From JBCFBK01 sp038562555 (GTDB lineage: Bacteria; Bacteroidota; Bacteroidia; Bacteroidales; Prolixibacteraceae), in NCBI GenBank assembly GCA_038562555.1, contig JBCFBK010000004.1, positions 62,001 through 126,000 on the forward strand: DNA of 64,000 bases, in the 5' to 3' direction. The notes beneath the pieces are model-generated. The model was not told the DNA's origin. It searched no databases and saw only the letters and a list, made by a program, of their open reading frames with translations. Shown piece by piece: positions 35,981 through 44,601 of this stretch (its first letter is position 1; each line of letters starts with the position of its first letter). The position numbers and the translations under genes are program-made.

Positions 35981-37009
35981 CTACCTGTTTTTTTTAATGG
36001 GTATTGAGAATCCAATCAGGCGGGTATTGAGGCTGATTTCTGAAATTTTTCCTTCATCACTTTTTTCAACACTTAACCTGTTTCCGCTTACCTCTCCGGC
36101 TATCCGGAGGCCCGCACCCGCGAGACTGGCTAAGGTAACGTCTTCGTCTTTGGGTATATCGAGGAGTTTTTGTGCGATATAATCAGTGAGCTTTGTATAT
36201 TCAGCCTTTTCACGCGATTCGCCGGTCCTTGCTGTTAATTTTGTTTTTGTTTCGACAGGAGCGGGGGCAAAAGGTATGAGCTCTCTTGGTGCAAGTTCTG
36301 CCATGATTTCTGCTTCGCGCGGGCGGTCAGCCGGTTCTTTCCGCGGGATCGTTTTTTCGGGAAAATGATGTGGCGATCCGGTCGATGGTTTTAACAGCAC
36401 TTTTTCGGGAAGGCTTTGTTCTTTTTGTTCTGTACCCAGCGGTTTTTGAAAACCGGGCCCGGATTCTTTGTTCGCTGAAATGGCATTCGTTTGCTGCGGA
36501 GCAGGCTGCTGCCGGCCATCGGGAAACGTCGTCCAAATTAGAAGACCAAGCACCAATATGGCAGCAATACGAGCTGACCAAATTACAACGGCGGGACGGC
36601 TGTTCTTCAAAAGGCTGCTTTTATCCGGGAAACTGATCGTTGGCTGCGGCCGCAGCCGGAGGCGTTTCATCAGGTTGAAATCCTTCTGTTTTTGCACGTT
36701 CTCCCGCAGTTCTTCCGCAAAAGCCGATCTTTCGTCATCGGTGAGGTCCCCTTCTATCGATGCGATGGCACGGTAATCAAAAAAAGTACATCCCGTCAAT
36801 TCATCTTTCAGCAAGCTATCCTTGCCGTTGTATTCTGTCTTTTCGTCGGGTAATCTGATCGCGTTCTGGCCGGCGATTTGTAATTCCTCCTTCAGATCCG
36901 GGTTTTTATCCAGAAATTCCAGAAACTCATCAATCCGATCAACAGCAAGATTCCCGTCGATGTAGTCGATGAAATGAATTTCATAGTTTGATCTGTCAAT
37001 CTTTCCCAT
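35981..37009 (-). CDS. Probable membrane anti-sigma factor
   Basis: 342 aa. The N-terminal cytoplasmic part (about 1-140) opens with a helical segment (HFIDYIDGNLAVDRIDEFLE) like the anti-sigma N-domains that follow ECF sigma genes in Bacteroidota. One membrane helix is near residue 145 (IWSARIAAILVLGLLIWTTF). A Pro/Lys-rich periplasmic linker follows, then a short C-terminal domain. No zinc-binding HCC motif and no FecR domain are visible, so the call rests on topology and on the 4-nt spacing to the sigma gene. Confidence 0.7.
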   Translation of the reverse strand: MGKIDRSNYEIHFIDYIDGNLAVDRIDEFLEFLDKNPDLKEELQIAGQNAIRLPDEKTEYNGKDSLLKDELTGCTFFDYRAIASIEGDLTDDERSAFAEELRENVQKQKDFNLMKRLRLRPQPTISFPDKSSLLKNSRPAVVIWSARIAAILVLGLLIWTTFPDGRQQPAPQQTNAISANKESGPGFQKPLGTEQKEQSLPEKVLLKPSTGSPHHFPEKTIPRKEPADRPREAEIMAELAPRELIPFAPAPVETKTKLTARTGESREKAEYTKLTDYIAQKLLDIPKDEDVTLASLAGAGLRIAGEVSGNRLSVEKSDEGKISEISLNTRLIGFSIPIKKNR

Positions 37010-37013
37010 AGCG

Positions 37014-37499
37014 CTAAATTAAAACGTCAATCTTGCCGATGAAATTTTTCATAAACACCCGGGCGCGGTAGATGTAAACCTTCACCTGGGCTTCGCTAAG
37101 CGCAGTTATTTCAGCGATTTCCCGGTAGGAATAGCCTTCATAATCACGCAGCATCAGCACTGAACGCTGATCGTTTGGCAGCAGACTAATAATCTGGTTA
37201 AGCACTTCAGCCAGATCAGTGTACTGGCCGGTGTGGATCGCTTCTTCTGTGGACTGACTTTCAAACAGACTGACGCGGCTGTCCTTGCGTACGACGTCGA
37301 TCAGCCGGTGGTAAGCTGTTGTGTACAAATAAGACTTTACCGTATCGGCAGCGACTTCACGGTGATGGATCCAAAGCTTTTCAAAGCTGTCCTGGACCAC
37401 ATCACGGGCCCGCTCCTCATCCCTGATATTTTTCAGAATAAACCGGTAAATGCCGTCGCTGTGCTGGTTGACAGCGTTATTATAATCTTCAGCGGTCAT
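37014..37499 (-). CDS. ECF sigma-70 family RNA polymerase sigma factor
   Basis: 161 aa from the ATG at 37499; a TTG at 37514 would add five residues. Region 2 is at about residues 15-75 (YRFILKNIRDEERARDVVQDSFEKLW) and region 4 at about 105-155 (LPNDQRSVLMLRDYEGYSYREI, then EAQVKVYIYRARVF). It heads a unit with an anti-sigma-like membrane protein and two beta-barrel proteins. That makes an envelope-sensing circuit likely; the signal is unknown. Confidence 0.92.
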   Translation of the reverse strand: MTAEDYNNAVNQHSDGIYRFILKNIRDEERARDVVQDSFEKLWIHHREVAADTVKSYLYTTAYHRLIDVVRKDSRVSLFESQSTEEAIHTGQYTDLAEVLNQIISLLPNDQRSVLMLRDYEGYSYREIAEITALSEAQVKVYIYRARVFMKNFIGKIDVLI

Positions 37500-37539
37500 A
37501 GGTGTTTTGGTCAATCCACCCTGTACGACGGATGAAGGT

Positions 37540-39177
37540 TTAATTTGTTACAGTCAAAAGCTTTTTTATCTCCTCTTCTGATTGTGAGATTTCGATTGCT
37601 TTGATCAACGTGTCATCTATTTTTTGGATGATCGGGAAAAACCCGTCTTCTCCGATGATATTGCGGGCAATATAAGCCATGATCTGGGTTTTGATGATTT
37701 TCCCTGATACAGCTAGACCCTTACTGTCTTTTTTGACGCCTTTTGATTCAGCGTAATCCGAAAATTGATCCAGCACCTGTTGTTTTTCCAGATATTCTTC
37801 AAAGGCCGGTGCTGTTTTCAGTTTTTTAAGTTCGTTGCGGTTCTTATCGCTGTAATCAAGTGCAAAATTATAGACCAGCGATTTTGCGACGATTTTGGAG
37901 TAATAGCCGGAGTAGCCGGATGTGTCGAGGGGCACAAAGTAATCGGGCATGATGCCGCCACCGCCGTATACTGTGCGACCTTTTTTTGTTTCATATTTCA
38001 GTGAATCGGCAAACTGAATGCTGTCGGCCACCTCAAGTTCGCCGTGTACGGCACGGTTCATAATGTCATGGTAGTATTCGTCAGTGCCTTTTTCATAGGG
38101 TTTCTGAATACTCCTTCCGCTGGGGGTATAGTAACGGGCGACCGTAAGACGCAGCGCCGATCCGTCATAAAAAGGGATTTGTTCCTGTACCAGGCCTTTT
38201 CCGAATGAGCGGCGACCGATGACAATGCCGCGGTCGTTGTCCTGGATGGCGCCGGCAAAAATTTCGCTTGCCGATGCCGAATATTCGTCAATCAGCACAA
38301 AAACGTCCTTATTCAGCCATTTTCCCTTGCTGGTTGCCGCGTATGTTTTACGCGGTTGCGAATGACCTTCCGTGTAGAGGATCAGTTCCCCCTTGTCCAA
38401 AAATTCATTTACCATATTAATGACAGCCATCAGGTAGCCACCCGGATTGGAACGCAGATCGACGATTATTCTCGACGCGCCCTGCCGGTCGAGTGTGTCC
38501 ATGGCTTCCATGAATTCGGCATAGGTTTTTTCGCCGAAGCGGCTTACTTTAATGAATCCGGTTTCTTTGTTGATCAGATAGTTGACGTCGACGCTGATGA
38601 TGGGAATATCGCCGCGGGTAATGGTATAGGGAATTACCTCCCGAAAGCCATTACGTTTGACTCCTATTTTGACTTTCGTTCCTTTCTGACCGCGAAGCAG
38701 GCGCAAAACATCTTCATTTTTGATCTTAATACCGGCAATCGTTGAGTCGTTGACCATGATGATCCGGTCGCCCGGCAGGATGCCCAGTTTCGAGGATGGA
38801 CCGCCTGAAACCACATCGATCACATGCACGGTATCGTTATGAATTGAAAACTGGACCCCGATACCGCCGAAATTTCCTTCCATTTCTTCCGTAACTTCCT
38901 GCATGTCGCTCGCAGGAATATAAGTTGTGTGGGGATCCAGGTTTTTTAATAAGCCGGGAATCGCCTCCTCGATCATTTTTTCTTTGGGCACCGAATCCAC
39001 ATAGTTATTCTGGATCAGCTCAACAATGGCACTCAGCTTGTTAGGCGACTGCAACGTGAGATTTTGAAGTCCCATCGGCTGCGACTTGCTGAGCCGGTTC
39101 CCAAGAAATATCCCGATAACGACCGATATAGCGATCAAAAGGGGTAAGTAAATATTTAATCGTTTGTTCATATTCAT
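37540..39177 (-). CDS. S41 family C-terminal processing protease
   Basis: 545-aa periplasmic serine protease of the CtpA/Prc type. It has an N-terminal signal anchor (LNIYLPLLIAISVVIGIFLG), a PDZ domain at about residues 85-180 (GIGVQFSIHNDTVHVIDVVS, GILPGDRIIMVNDS), and the S41 core. The catalytic Ser is in IDEYSASASEIFAG and the Lys in RRSFGKGLVQEQI. A second ATG at 39171 is equally possible. A peptidoglycan-remodelling or processing role is typical for the family but not shown here. Confidence 0.92.
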   Translation of the reverse strand: MNMNKRLNIYLPLLIAISVVIGIFLGNRLSKSQPMGLQNLTLQSPNKLSAIVELIQNNYVDSVPKEKMIEEAIPGLLKNLDPHTTYIPASDMQEVTEEMEGNFGGIGVQFSIHNDTVHVIDVVSGGPSSKLGILPGDRIIMVNDSTIAGIKIKNEDVLRLLRGQKGTKVKIGVKRNGFREVIPYTITRGDIPIISVDVNYLINKETGFIKVSRFGEKTYAEFMEAMDTLDRQGASRIIVDLRSNPGGYLMAVINMVNEFLDKGELILYTEGHSQPRKTYAATSKGKWLNKDVFVLIDEYSASASEIFAGAIQDNDRGIVIGRRSFGKGLVQEQIPFYDGSALRLTVARYYTPSGRSIQKPYEKGTDEYYHDIMNRAVHGELEVADSIQFADSLKYETKKGRTVYGGGGIMPDYFVPLDTSGYSGYYSKIVAKSLVYNFALDYSDKNRNELKKLKTAPAFEEYLEKQQVLDQFSDYAESKGVKKDSKGLAVSGKIIKTQIMAYIARNIIGEDGFFPIIQKIDDTLIKAIEISQSEEEIKKLLTVTN

Positions 39178-39204
39178 ACTGTTTTCCGGATCTGCTGTAA
39201 TAAA

Positions 39205-39630
39205 TTAGTCTTCAATATCGACCTGTACAACTTCAATGTTTGCCCGTTTAAGCAGGTTAATTCCGTCTTCGAGGCGATAGGCCGCTGTGAAGACCACCCT
39301 TTTAATACCGGCCTGGATGATGAGCTTGGCACATTCCACACAGGGAGATGAGGTTACGTACATGGTTGCGCCTTCACTGCTGTTGGATGACTTTGCAACT
39401 TTGGTAATCGCATTGGCTTCAGCATGCAAAACGTATGGTTTTGTATTATTGTTTTCATCTTCGCAAATATTCTCGAAGCCCGAAGGCGTACCGTTGTAAC
39501 CGTCGGAGATGATCATTTTGTCTTTCACGAGAATGGCGCCAACCTGCCTTCTTTTACAATACGAATTTTGAGACCAGATGGAGGCCATTTTGAGATAGCG
39601 CTGATCCAGCAGATATTGTTTCTTTTCCAT
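39205..39630 (-). CDS. dCMP deaminase (ComEB-like)
   Basis: Deaminates dCMP to dUMP, feeding dTMP synthesis. 141 aa. Zinc ligands and the catalytic Glu are in HAEANAITKV, and the two cysteines in SSPCVECAKLI. The N-terminal RYLKMASIWSQNSYCKRRQVG block is typical of this family rather than of tRNA adenosine or cytidine deaminases. It begins 28 nt before the S41 protease gene on the same strand. Confidence 0.92.
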   Translation of the reverse strand: MEKKQYLLDQRYLKMASIWSQNSYCKRRQVGAILVKDKMIISDGYNGTPSGFENICEDENNNTKPYVLHAEANAITKVAKSSNSSEGATMYVTSSPCVECAKLIIQAGIKRVVFTAAYRLEDGINLLKRANIEVVQVDIED

Positions 39631-39718
39631 TAATAAATTTTTTGCGCCCGCTTAACCGAAGCGCCTCTTCAGGCTCAAAAATAATAAATGAATATTCTTA
39701 AACCGTATAAACAGTTAT

Positions 39719-39748
39719 AAAAAACACTTCATCTCAGCGTGAGATGAA
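39719..39748 (-). terminator. Intrinsic terminator of the receiver-domain gene
   Basis: On the minus strand TTCATCTCA and TGAGATGAA form a perfect 9-bp stem with a 3-nt loop, followed by GTG and six T. It lies about 27 nt after the stop at 39775. Confidence 0.85.
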
Positions 39749-39774
39749 CCATATGGATACTGCCAGGTTAGATT

Positions 39775-40149
39775 TTAACGGCCATTGAGGTATTTTTCGA
39801 CGGTATTGAGAAGATCTTTTGATTTAATTGGCTTTGCCAAATAATCATCGCACCCTGCCTCCAGCGCTTTCTCGCGGTCGTCTGACATGGCGAAAGCGGT
39901 TTGGGCAATGATGGGGACCAACGGATTTTCGAGCTTAATAATCCTGGTAGCCTCATAGCCATTCATTTCGGGCATTTGCAGGTCCATCAGAATCAGATCA
40001 ATATTTTTCTGATTTCTGAAGATATCAACAGCTTCCTTCCCGTTTTTAGCCCAGAAGATGTTCGCGTTTATTTTGCTTAACACCGCATTTAAATACAAAA
40101 AATTAGACTCAACATCTTCTACTACAAGAATTTGCGGATTTTCGACCAT
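39775..40149 (-). CDS. Single-domain response regulator (receiver only)
   Basis: 124 aa from the ATG at 40149; an ATG 3 nt earlier is possible. It is a stand-alone CheY-like receiver. The acidic pair is E11/D12 (LVVEDVESN) and the phosphoacceptor is D56 in LILMDLQMPEMNG. The switch Thr is in IIAQTAFA and the conserved Lys in YLAKPIKSKDL. Receivers with QMPEMNG and DDYLAKPI segments usually serve hybrid histidine kinase phosphorelays. No kinase is adjacent. It has its own terminator. Confidence 0.9.
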   Translation of the reverse strand: MVENPQILVVEDVESNFLYLNAVLSKINANIFWAKNGKEAVDIFRNQKNIDLILMDLQMPEMNGYEATRIIKLENPLVPIIAQTAFAMSDDREKALEAGCDDYLAKPIKSKDLLNTVEKYLNGR

Positions 40150-40329
40150 CATTTGTTTTTCGTCTGTTTATGTATAGTTGGGAACTCAAAGGTATTGAAA
40201 GTTTTATGCATATTCAAAAAACTTTTTTGAACAATGTTAAATTCGTGAAAAGTTAAGCTTTTTCTTTTAAAAAAAAGATGTTGATCAGCCATTCTTACGT
40301 TTTGTTCACAAAAAATTGCCTGATAAAAG

Positions 40330-40378
40330 AATAAGCTAACTGAAACAGCGGAGATCATGCCATTTCAGTTAACTTATT
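40330..40378 (-). terminator. Inverted repeat behind the RraA-like remnant
   Basis: AATAAGCTAACTGAAA (40330-40345) and TTTCAGTTAACTTATT (40363-40378) pair over 16 positions with one mismatch. Read on the minus strand it is followed by CTTTT. It lies about 80 nt past the stop of the RraA-like reading frame. The rest of 40150-40460 is AT-rich and I see no gene in it. Confidence 0.6.
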
Positions 40379-40460
40379 ACGATACAGGATTTCTGTCCGG
40401 TGTGCTGCAGCGGGATAATTTTCCGGTATTTTTACAGTATGAATGTGATAATTGATTTGT

Positions 40461-40589
40461 TCAAAAATATCCTCCTTTTTCAGTGATATCGTGAACAGAC
40501 TGACCCTCACGAACCCAGCCGAAAATTTTCTTTTCGTTTTCTTTGATTTCCTCCGCCCGGACAAGTACATCATACGCAATCGCCCTGGG
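40461..40589 (-). pseudogene. C-terminal remnant of an RraA-family gene
   Basis: Reading the minus strand to the TGA at 40461-40463 gives about 42 residues that look like a natural protein end: PRAIAYDVLVRAEEIKENEK, then KIFGWVREGQSVHDI and a final GGYF. I read this as the C-terminus of an RraA / HMG-aldolase-like protein, where an IPR-A block and an AEEI helix precede a WVREG-SV-GGYF end. Upstream of the Pro (position about 40589) the frame stops resembling that family, and the plus strand becomes DUF4855 coding. The family call is from memory of the pattern and is moderately sure. Confidence 0.5.
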
Positions 40590-40995
40590 GAACTGGCTTT
40601 TTGATGGTTTCCTGTTTCTGGAGTTCAAAGACGGCAAGGGACGGAACTATGCTCCGGGTTATGAAAAGCTGAACGCCCGCCGGCAGGAATGGGAGTGGCT
40701 TCTGGACCGCAATTTTGAAAAAGGCAAGGCTTTCTCTGCATTGAATGAATGTATTGGTGAACAAATTTCGGAGCTTGGAAAGCCGAAGTTCAGGCACAAA
40801 GTCGTTGCCGGGATTCCTTCTCCGATCCTGAATCAGAAAGACTGGGGCGAGATAGACGGGAAAATGTATGATTTCGGTAAAGTTGAAGACCGGATCGAAG
40901 CCGGAAAATGGTACATTGACCGGTTCATTGACCGCTATAAGAAGGCTACAAACATCTTGATCTGGAAGGTTTTTACTGGGTGGATGAAGATGTAA
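40588..40995 (+). pseudogene. DUF4855 protein, 5'-truncated first part before a frameshift
   Basis: Homologous to residues about 80-215 of the intact DUF4855 protein at 41479: NWLFDGFLFLEFKDGKG matches EFLFDGFLFLEIFDSKK, and VVAGIPSPILNQKDWG matches VVISIPTPINGFTGWG. The signal peptide and the first 75 or so residues (including the LIYDGG motif) are missing. The sequence left of about 40588 belongs to an unrelated minus-strand gene. At 40944-40945 (AAGGCTAC) one G is missing; with it the frame continues as KGYKHLDLEGFYWVDED. Confidence 0.7.
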
Positions 40996-41468
40996 GAGGC
41001 TGTGCCGATATTCTGATCCCGCTGGGCGATTATATCCGCTCCAAAAAGCTGAAGTTTGTCTGGATCCCTTACTGGAAGGCAAAAGGCTTTGACCAGTGGA
41101 AAGAATTTAAATTTGATTTTGCGTGGCTGCAACCCAATCATTTTTTCAGCAAAAACATCGAGAACGAACGGATCGATCAGGCGTGCGACTTTGCCAAAGA
41201 AATGAACATGGGTGTGGAAATGGAGTTTGACCACCGCGCAATGGCCGACCATAAAGCGCAGATGCGCGACCGCCTGGTGACTTATATCGACGGCTTTGAG
41301 AAGAACGGAGCGTACGCAGAAGCTTCTATCGCATATTATGAAGGAGGAAATGCAATTTACAGTTTCTACAAATCGACTAACCCGCTCGATAAGGAACTGA
41401 TGGACCGCTTTGCCCGGCTGATCATCGACCGTAAACAAAAGAGCTTCTTAAAAACGCTGCCAAAGTAA
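40980..41468 (+). pseudogene. DUF4855 protein, second part after a frameshift
   Basis: Continues the truncated DUF4855 gene; true homology resumes at TAC 40947-40949, before the ATG at 40980. It carries KLKFVWIPYWKAKGFDQWKE, FAWLQPNHFF and VEMEFDHRA, each aligned with the intact copy at 41479 (RKFYWIPYWTAQGGDKWKE, YAYEQPNYFF, MEMEFDQRV). The C-terminus is normal in length. The next gene starts 10 nt later, so the two copies are a tandem duplication of an older gene, now well diverged. Confidence 0.7.
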
Positions 41469-41478
41469 AGGTGTCACG

Positions 41479-42591
41479 ATGAAAGTCCGGTTTCTGTCCT
41501 TTCTGGTTCTGGCAGGTACAGTGCTGAGCAGTAACCTGGCCTGCAATGATGATCCTGTCGTTCCTGATCCCGGGCCTCGTCCCCCAACCGAGATAAAAAA
41601 TCCATCAGACCATGCTATTTCCGATCTGGTGTTGATCTATGACGGCGGTTTGCATCGCCAGTCCTGGACGAAGGAAAGCCTGCGACCCTATGTTTATCGT
41701 GAAACCGCGGGGAAAACCGAATTCTTATTTGACGGGTTTTTGTTCCTTGAAATATTCGACAGTAAGAAGAACATCGAGTATTATCCCGGATACAAGAAAA
41801 ATCCGGCCCCGAAAGCCGACTGGCTCTCATTGCTCGATACTTACTTCAGCGACGCAAAGAGTTTGGGGGCACTGGAAACGGTTCTGGAAGAATTGGCAAC
41901 AAAAGGGGAAAGACCGATTCGCAAACGGCAGGTGGTGATCAGTATTCCGACTCCAATTAACGGATTCACCGGATGGGGAAGCCTGGACGGGAAAACACTT
42001 GATTTTAACAAGCTGGATGATCAGGTTGCGGCTGAAAAATGGTTTATTGACGAAGCGCTGAAGCGTTGGAGTGAGAAAAATTATAAGCACCTCGACCTGA
42101 CCGGATTTTACTGGGTGGACGAAGATGCCGGCCACTACCAGGATGCGATGAAGCTAACCAGTCAATATGTCCGTTCCCGAAGAAGAAAATTCTACTGGAT
42201 CCCATACTGGACGGCTCAGGGTGGTGACAAGTGGAAGGAACTGGGTTTCGATTATGCCTACGAGCAGCCCAATTATTTCTTTAATACCGCCATCTCTTAC
42301 AGCCGCTTGAACGATGCCTGCGCTTTTGGCGAAAAATACGGTTTGGGTATGGAAATGGAATTTGACCAACGCGTCTCTCAGCCTGAGTTTAAGACCCGCT
42401 TCGACGATTATATTAAGGCTTTTACTGAAAACAAAATCTGGAAGTTGAAACCTGTGGCCTATTATGAAGGAGGAGGTGCCTGGGGAAGTATGGCGGCAAG
42501 TACCGACGGAGAATTGAAAAAGATGTATCAGACCCTGGGTGATATCATCGTTGAACGGCAAAGAAAAGCAGACGAGCGTCTGAAAAAATAA
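41479..42591 (+). CDS. DUF4855 family lipoprotein
   Basis: 370 aa with a lipoprotein signal (FLVLAGTVLSSNLAC, Cys21). The DUF4855 body has ISDLVLIYDGGLHRQSWTK, FDGFLFLEIFDSK, HLDLTGFYWVDEDAGHY and RRKFYWIPYWTAQGGDKW. The pattern of strand-end acidic residues (YWVDED, MEMEFDQR, YYEGGG) resembles a TIM-barrel glycosidase, but no activity is established for the family. Position beside GH27 and SusCD genes suggests glycan binding or cleavage at the surface. It starts the intact part of the locus. Confidence 0.85.
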   Translation: MKVRFLSFLVLAGTVLSSNLACNDDPVVPDPGPRPPTEIKNPSDHAISDLVLIYDGGLHRQSWTKESLRPYVYRETAGKTEFLFDGFLFLEIFDSKKNIEYYPGYKKNPAPKADWLSLLDTYFSDAKSLGALETVLEELATKGERPIRKRQVVISIPTPINGFTGWGSLDGKTLDFNKLDDQVAAEKWFIDEALKRWSEKNYKHLDLTGFYWVDEDAGHYQDAMKLTSQYVRSRRRKFYWIPYWTAQGGDKWKELGFDYAYEQPNYFFNTAISYSRLNDACAFGEKYGLGMEMEFDQRVSQPEFKTRFDDYIKAFTENKIWKLKPVAYYEGGGAWGSMAASTDGELKKMYQTLGDIIVERQRKADERLKK

Positions 42592-42617
42592 ACCGGAGCT
42601 CTAACAGATAAAAACCA

Positions 42618-44594
42618 ATGAGACATTTTATCATCTTGTTCATTCTTACGGTCACGTTTGTTCATGCCACCGCCCGGAAAATCGTATGGCTGGATGAACT
42701 GGACCTCACCTATATGGAAGGTTTTGGTCCGAGCCGCGCCAATCAGGCACATAGCGGTAATCCGCTGTGTGTGGCGGGGAAAACATACGAACGGGGAGTA
42801 GGAACCCACGCTGAAAGCCGTTTCCTCCTGGATCTTGGCCGGAAAGCGCTTGGCTTTTCCGCCTGGGTTGGCCTCGACGATCATGCATCGACCAATCCGA
42901 AGTATGGTTCAGTCGAATTTATCGTATTTGGCGACAAACAAATTCTGTGGCAAAGCGGGGTGATGCATAAGGGGGATCCTGCAAAAAAGATCGATCTTGA
43001 CCTGAGTGGCATCAAGCTGCTTGGGCTTCTTGTTACGGATGCGAAAAACAACAATGCCTATGATCACGCGGATTGGCTGGACGCCAAAATAGAAACAACA
43101 GGAAAGGTGGAACCAGTTGACCGACGATTTATAAAACCCCAGGTTTCTCCTTACATTTTGACACCCAGACCGCCTGATCAACCACGAATTAACGGACCAA
43201 AAGTGTTTGGTGTCAGACCCGGTAATCCGTTTTTATATACCATTCCGGCCACAGGAGTGAAACCGATCCGGTTTTCAGCAGTTCATTTACCTGAAGGGTT
43301 ATCACTCAACCCTGAAACGGGGCAGATTCATGGCGTAATCAGTAACCCCGGAACCTATAACGTTGTATTTGCTGCAACCAACCGGCTCGGATCAGCATCG
43401 TGTGATTTCCGGATTGAAGCGGGAGATCAGATTTGCCTGACCCCCCCCATGGGTTGGAACAGCTGGAATTGCTGGGGAGGAGAGGTCAGCGCACAGAAGG
43501 TAAAGGATGCCGCGCTGTTTATGAAGGAAAAGCTGGCGGGTCACGGCTGGACTTACATTAATATCGATGACGGGTGGGAAGCCGAAAAGAGGGATAGTTG
43601 CGGAATTCTGGGAGGCAATGAGAAATTTCCTGATTTTAAAGCTTTGTGCGACGAGATTCATTCGTTAGGGCTGAAAGTCGGAATCTATTCCTCTCCCGGG
43701 CCTACCACCTGTGTCGGACATTTGGGAAGCTACCAGCACGAACAGCAGGATGCCCACACCTGGGCGGAATGGGGAATCGATTATTTGAAGTATGATCGTT
43801 GCTCATACCAATGGCTGGAAGCAAATAAATCGACCGAAGAAAGCCAAAAACCCTACCGGCTTATGCGGGAAGCATTGAGTAACGTGAACCGGGATATTGT
43901 CTTTAGTCTTTGCCAGTACGGAATTAACGACGTCTGGAAATGGGGTGGAGAAGTGGGCGGTAATCTGTGGCGGACCACCGGCGATATTGGCGACACCTGG
44001 TTTTCTCTCAATAAAAATGGCTTCTCTCAGGCTCCTTATTGCAGGTATATTAAACCAGGAAACTGGAACGACCCGGACATGCTGATTGTAGGAAAGCTTG
44101 GCTGGAGCAGCAATGTCAGGAATACAAGGCTCACTCCCGATGAGCAGTATACCCATATCAGCCTCTGGTGTTTGCAGTCAGCGCCCTTGCTGATCGGCTG
44201 CGACCTTTCGCAACTGGACGATTTTACCCTTAACCTGTTAACCAATGATGAGGTTCTTGCCGTTGATCAGGACCCTGCCGCCAAACCAGCAGTAAGAATA
44301 GAAACTGCTGGCGGCGATATCTGGTACAAACCACTGGAAGACGGTTCAATAGCAGTTGGATTCTTTTACAAGGGTTTTGACTACGACATCCTTTGGACGA
44401 AGAAAGAAATGAAACAGAAATGCCAGCAGAAACTGAGCATGACCTTGCTCATGAAAGAGCTGGGCATAAAAGGAAAGTTCCGCGTCAGGGATTTATGGAG
44501 GCAACAGGATCTGGGTATTTTTGAAAGAAAATACGAGACGGAGGTACCTTATCATGGTGTTGTTTTGGTTAAAATAATTCCCGGGAAAAAGTAG
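42618..44594 (+). CDS. GH27 alpha-galactosidase with NPCBM and Ig-like domains
   Basis: 658 aa, secreted (signal peptide to about residue 20). An NPCBM carbohydrate-binding domain is at about 22-165 (YERGVGTHAESRFLLDLG). A putative Ig domain is at about 185-275 (LPEGLSLNPETGQIHGV), and a GH27 TIM barrel from 278 (PPMGWNSWNCWGGEVS, YINIDDGW). The nucleophile is D393 in DYLKYDRCSY and the acid/base is D456 in RTTGDIGDTW; both are present. A C-terminal beta domain closes it. It should remove terminal alpha-galactose, or beta-L-arabinopyranose, which some GH27 enzymes use. Confidence 0.93.
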   Translation: MRHFIILFILTVTFVHATARKIVWLDELDLTYMEGFGPSRANQAHSGNPLCVAGKTYERGVGTHAESRFLLDLGRKALGFSAWVGLDDHASTNPKYGSVEFIVFGDKQILWQSGVMHKGDPAKKIDLDLSGIKLLGLLVTDAKNNNAYDHADWLDAKIETTGKVEPVDRRFIKPQVSPYILTPRPPDQPRINGPKVFGVRPGNPFLYTIPATGVKPIRFSAVHLPEGLSLNPETGQIHGVISNPGTYNVVFAATNRLGSASCDFRIEAGDQICLTPPMGWNSWNCWGGEVSAQKVKDAALFMKEKLAGHGWTYINIDDGWEAEKRDSCGILGGNEKFPDFKALCDEIHSLGLKVGIYSSPGPTTCVGHLGSYQHEQQDAHTWAEWGIDYLKYDRCSYQWLEANKSTEESQKPYRLMREALSNVNRDIVFSLCQYGINDVWKWGGEVGGNLWRTTGDIGDTWFSLNKNGFSQAPYCRYIKPGNWNDPDMLIVGKLGWSSNVRNTRLTPDEQYTHISLWCLQSAPLLIGCDLSQLDDFTLNLLTNDEVLAVDQDPAAKPAVRIETAGGDIWYKPLEDGSIAVGFFYKGFDYDILWTKKEMKQKCQQKLSMTLLMKELGIKGKFRVRDLWRQQDLGIFERKYETEVPYHGVVLVKIIPGKK

Positions 44595-44601
44595 CAGATT
44601 T

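Noticed and set aside
40355..40579. A 74-codon minus-strand ORF in another frame across the RraA-like remnant
   Set aside because: Its sequence is basic and unstructured, while the alternative frame ends in a recognisable protein C-terminus.
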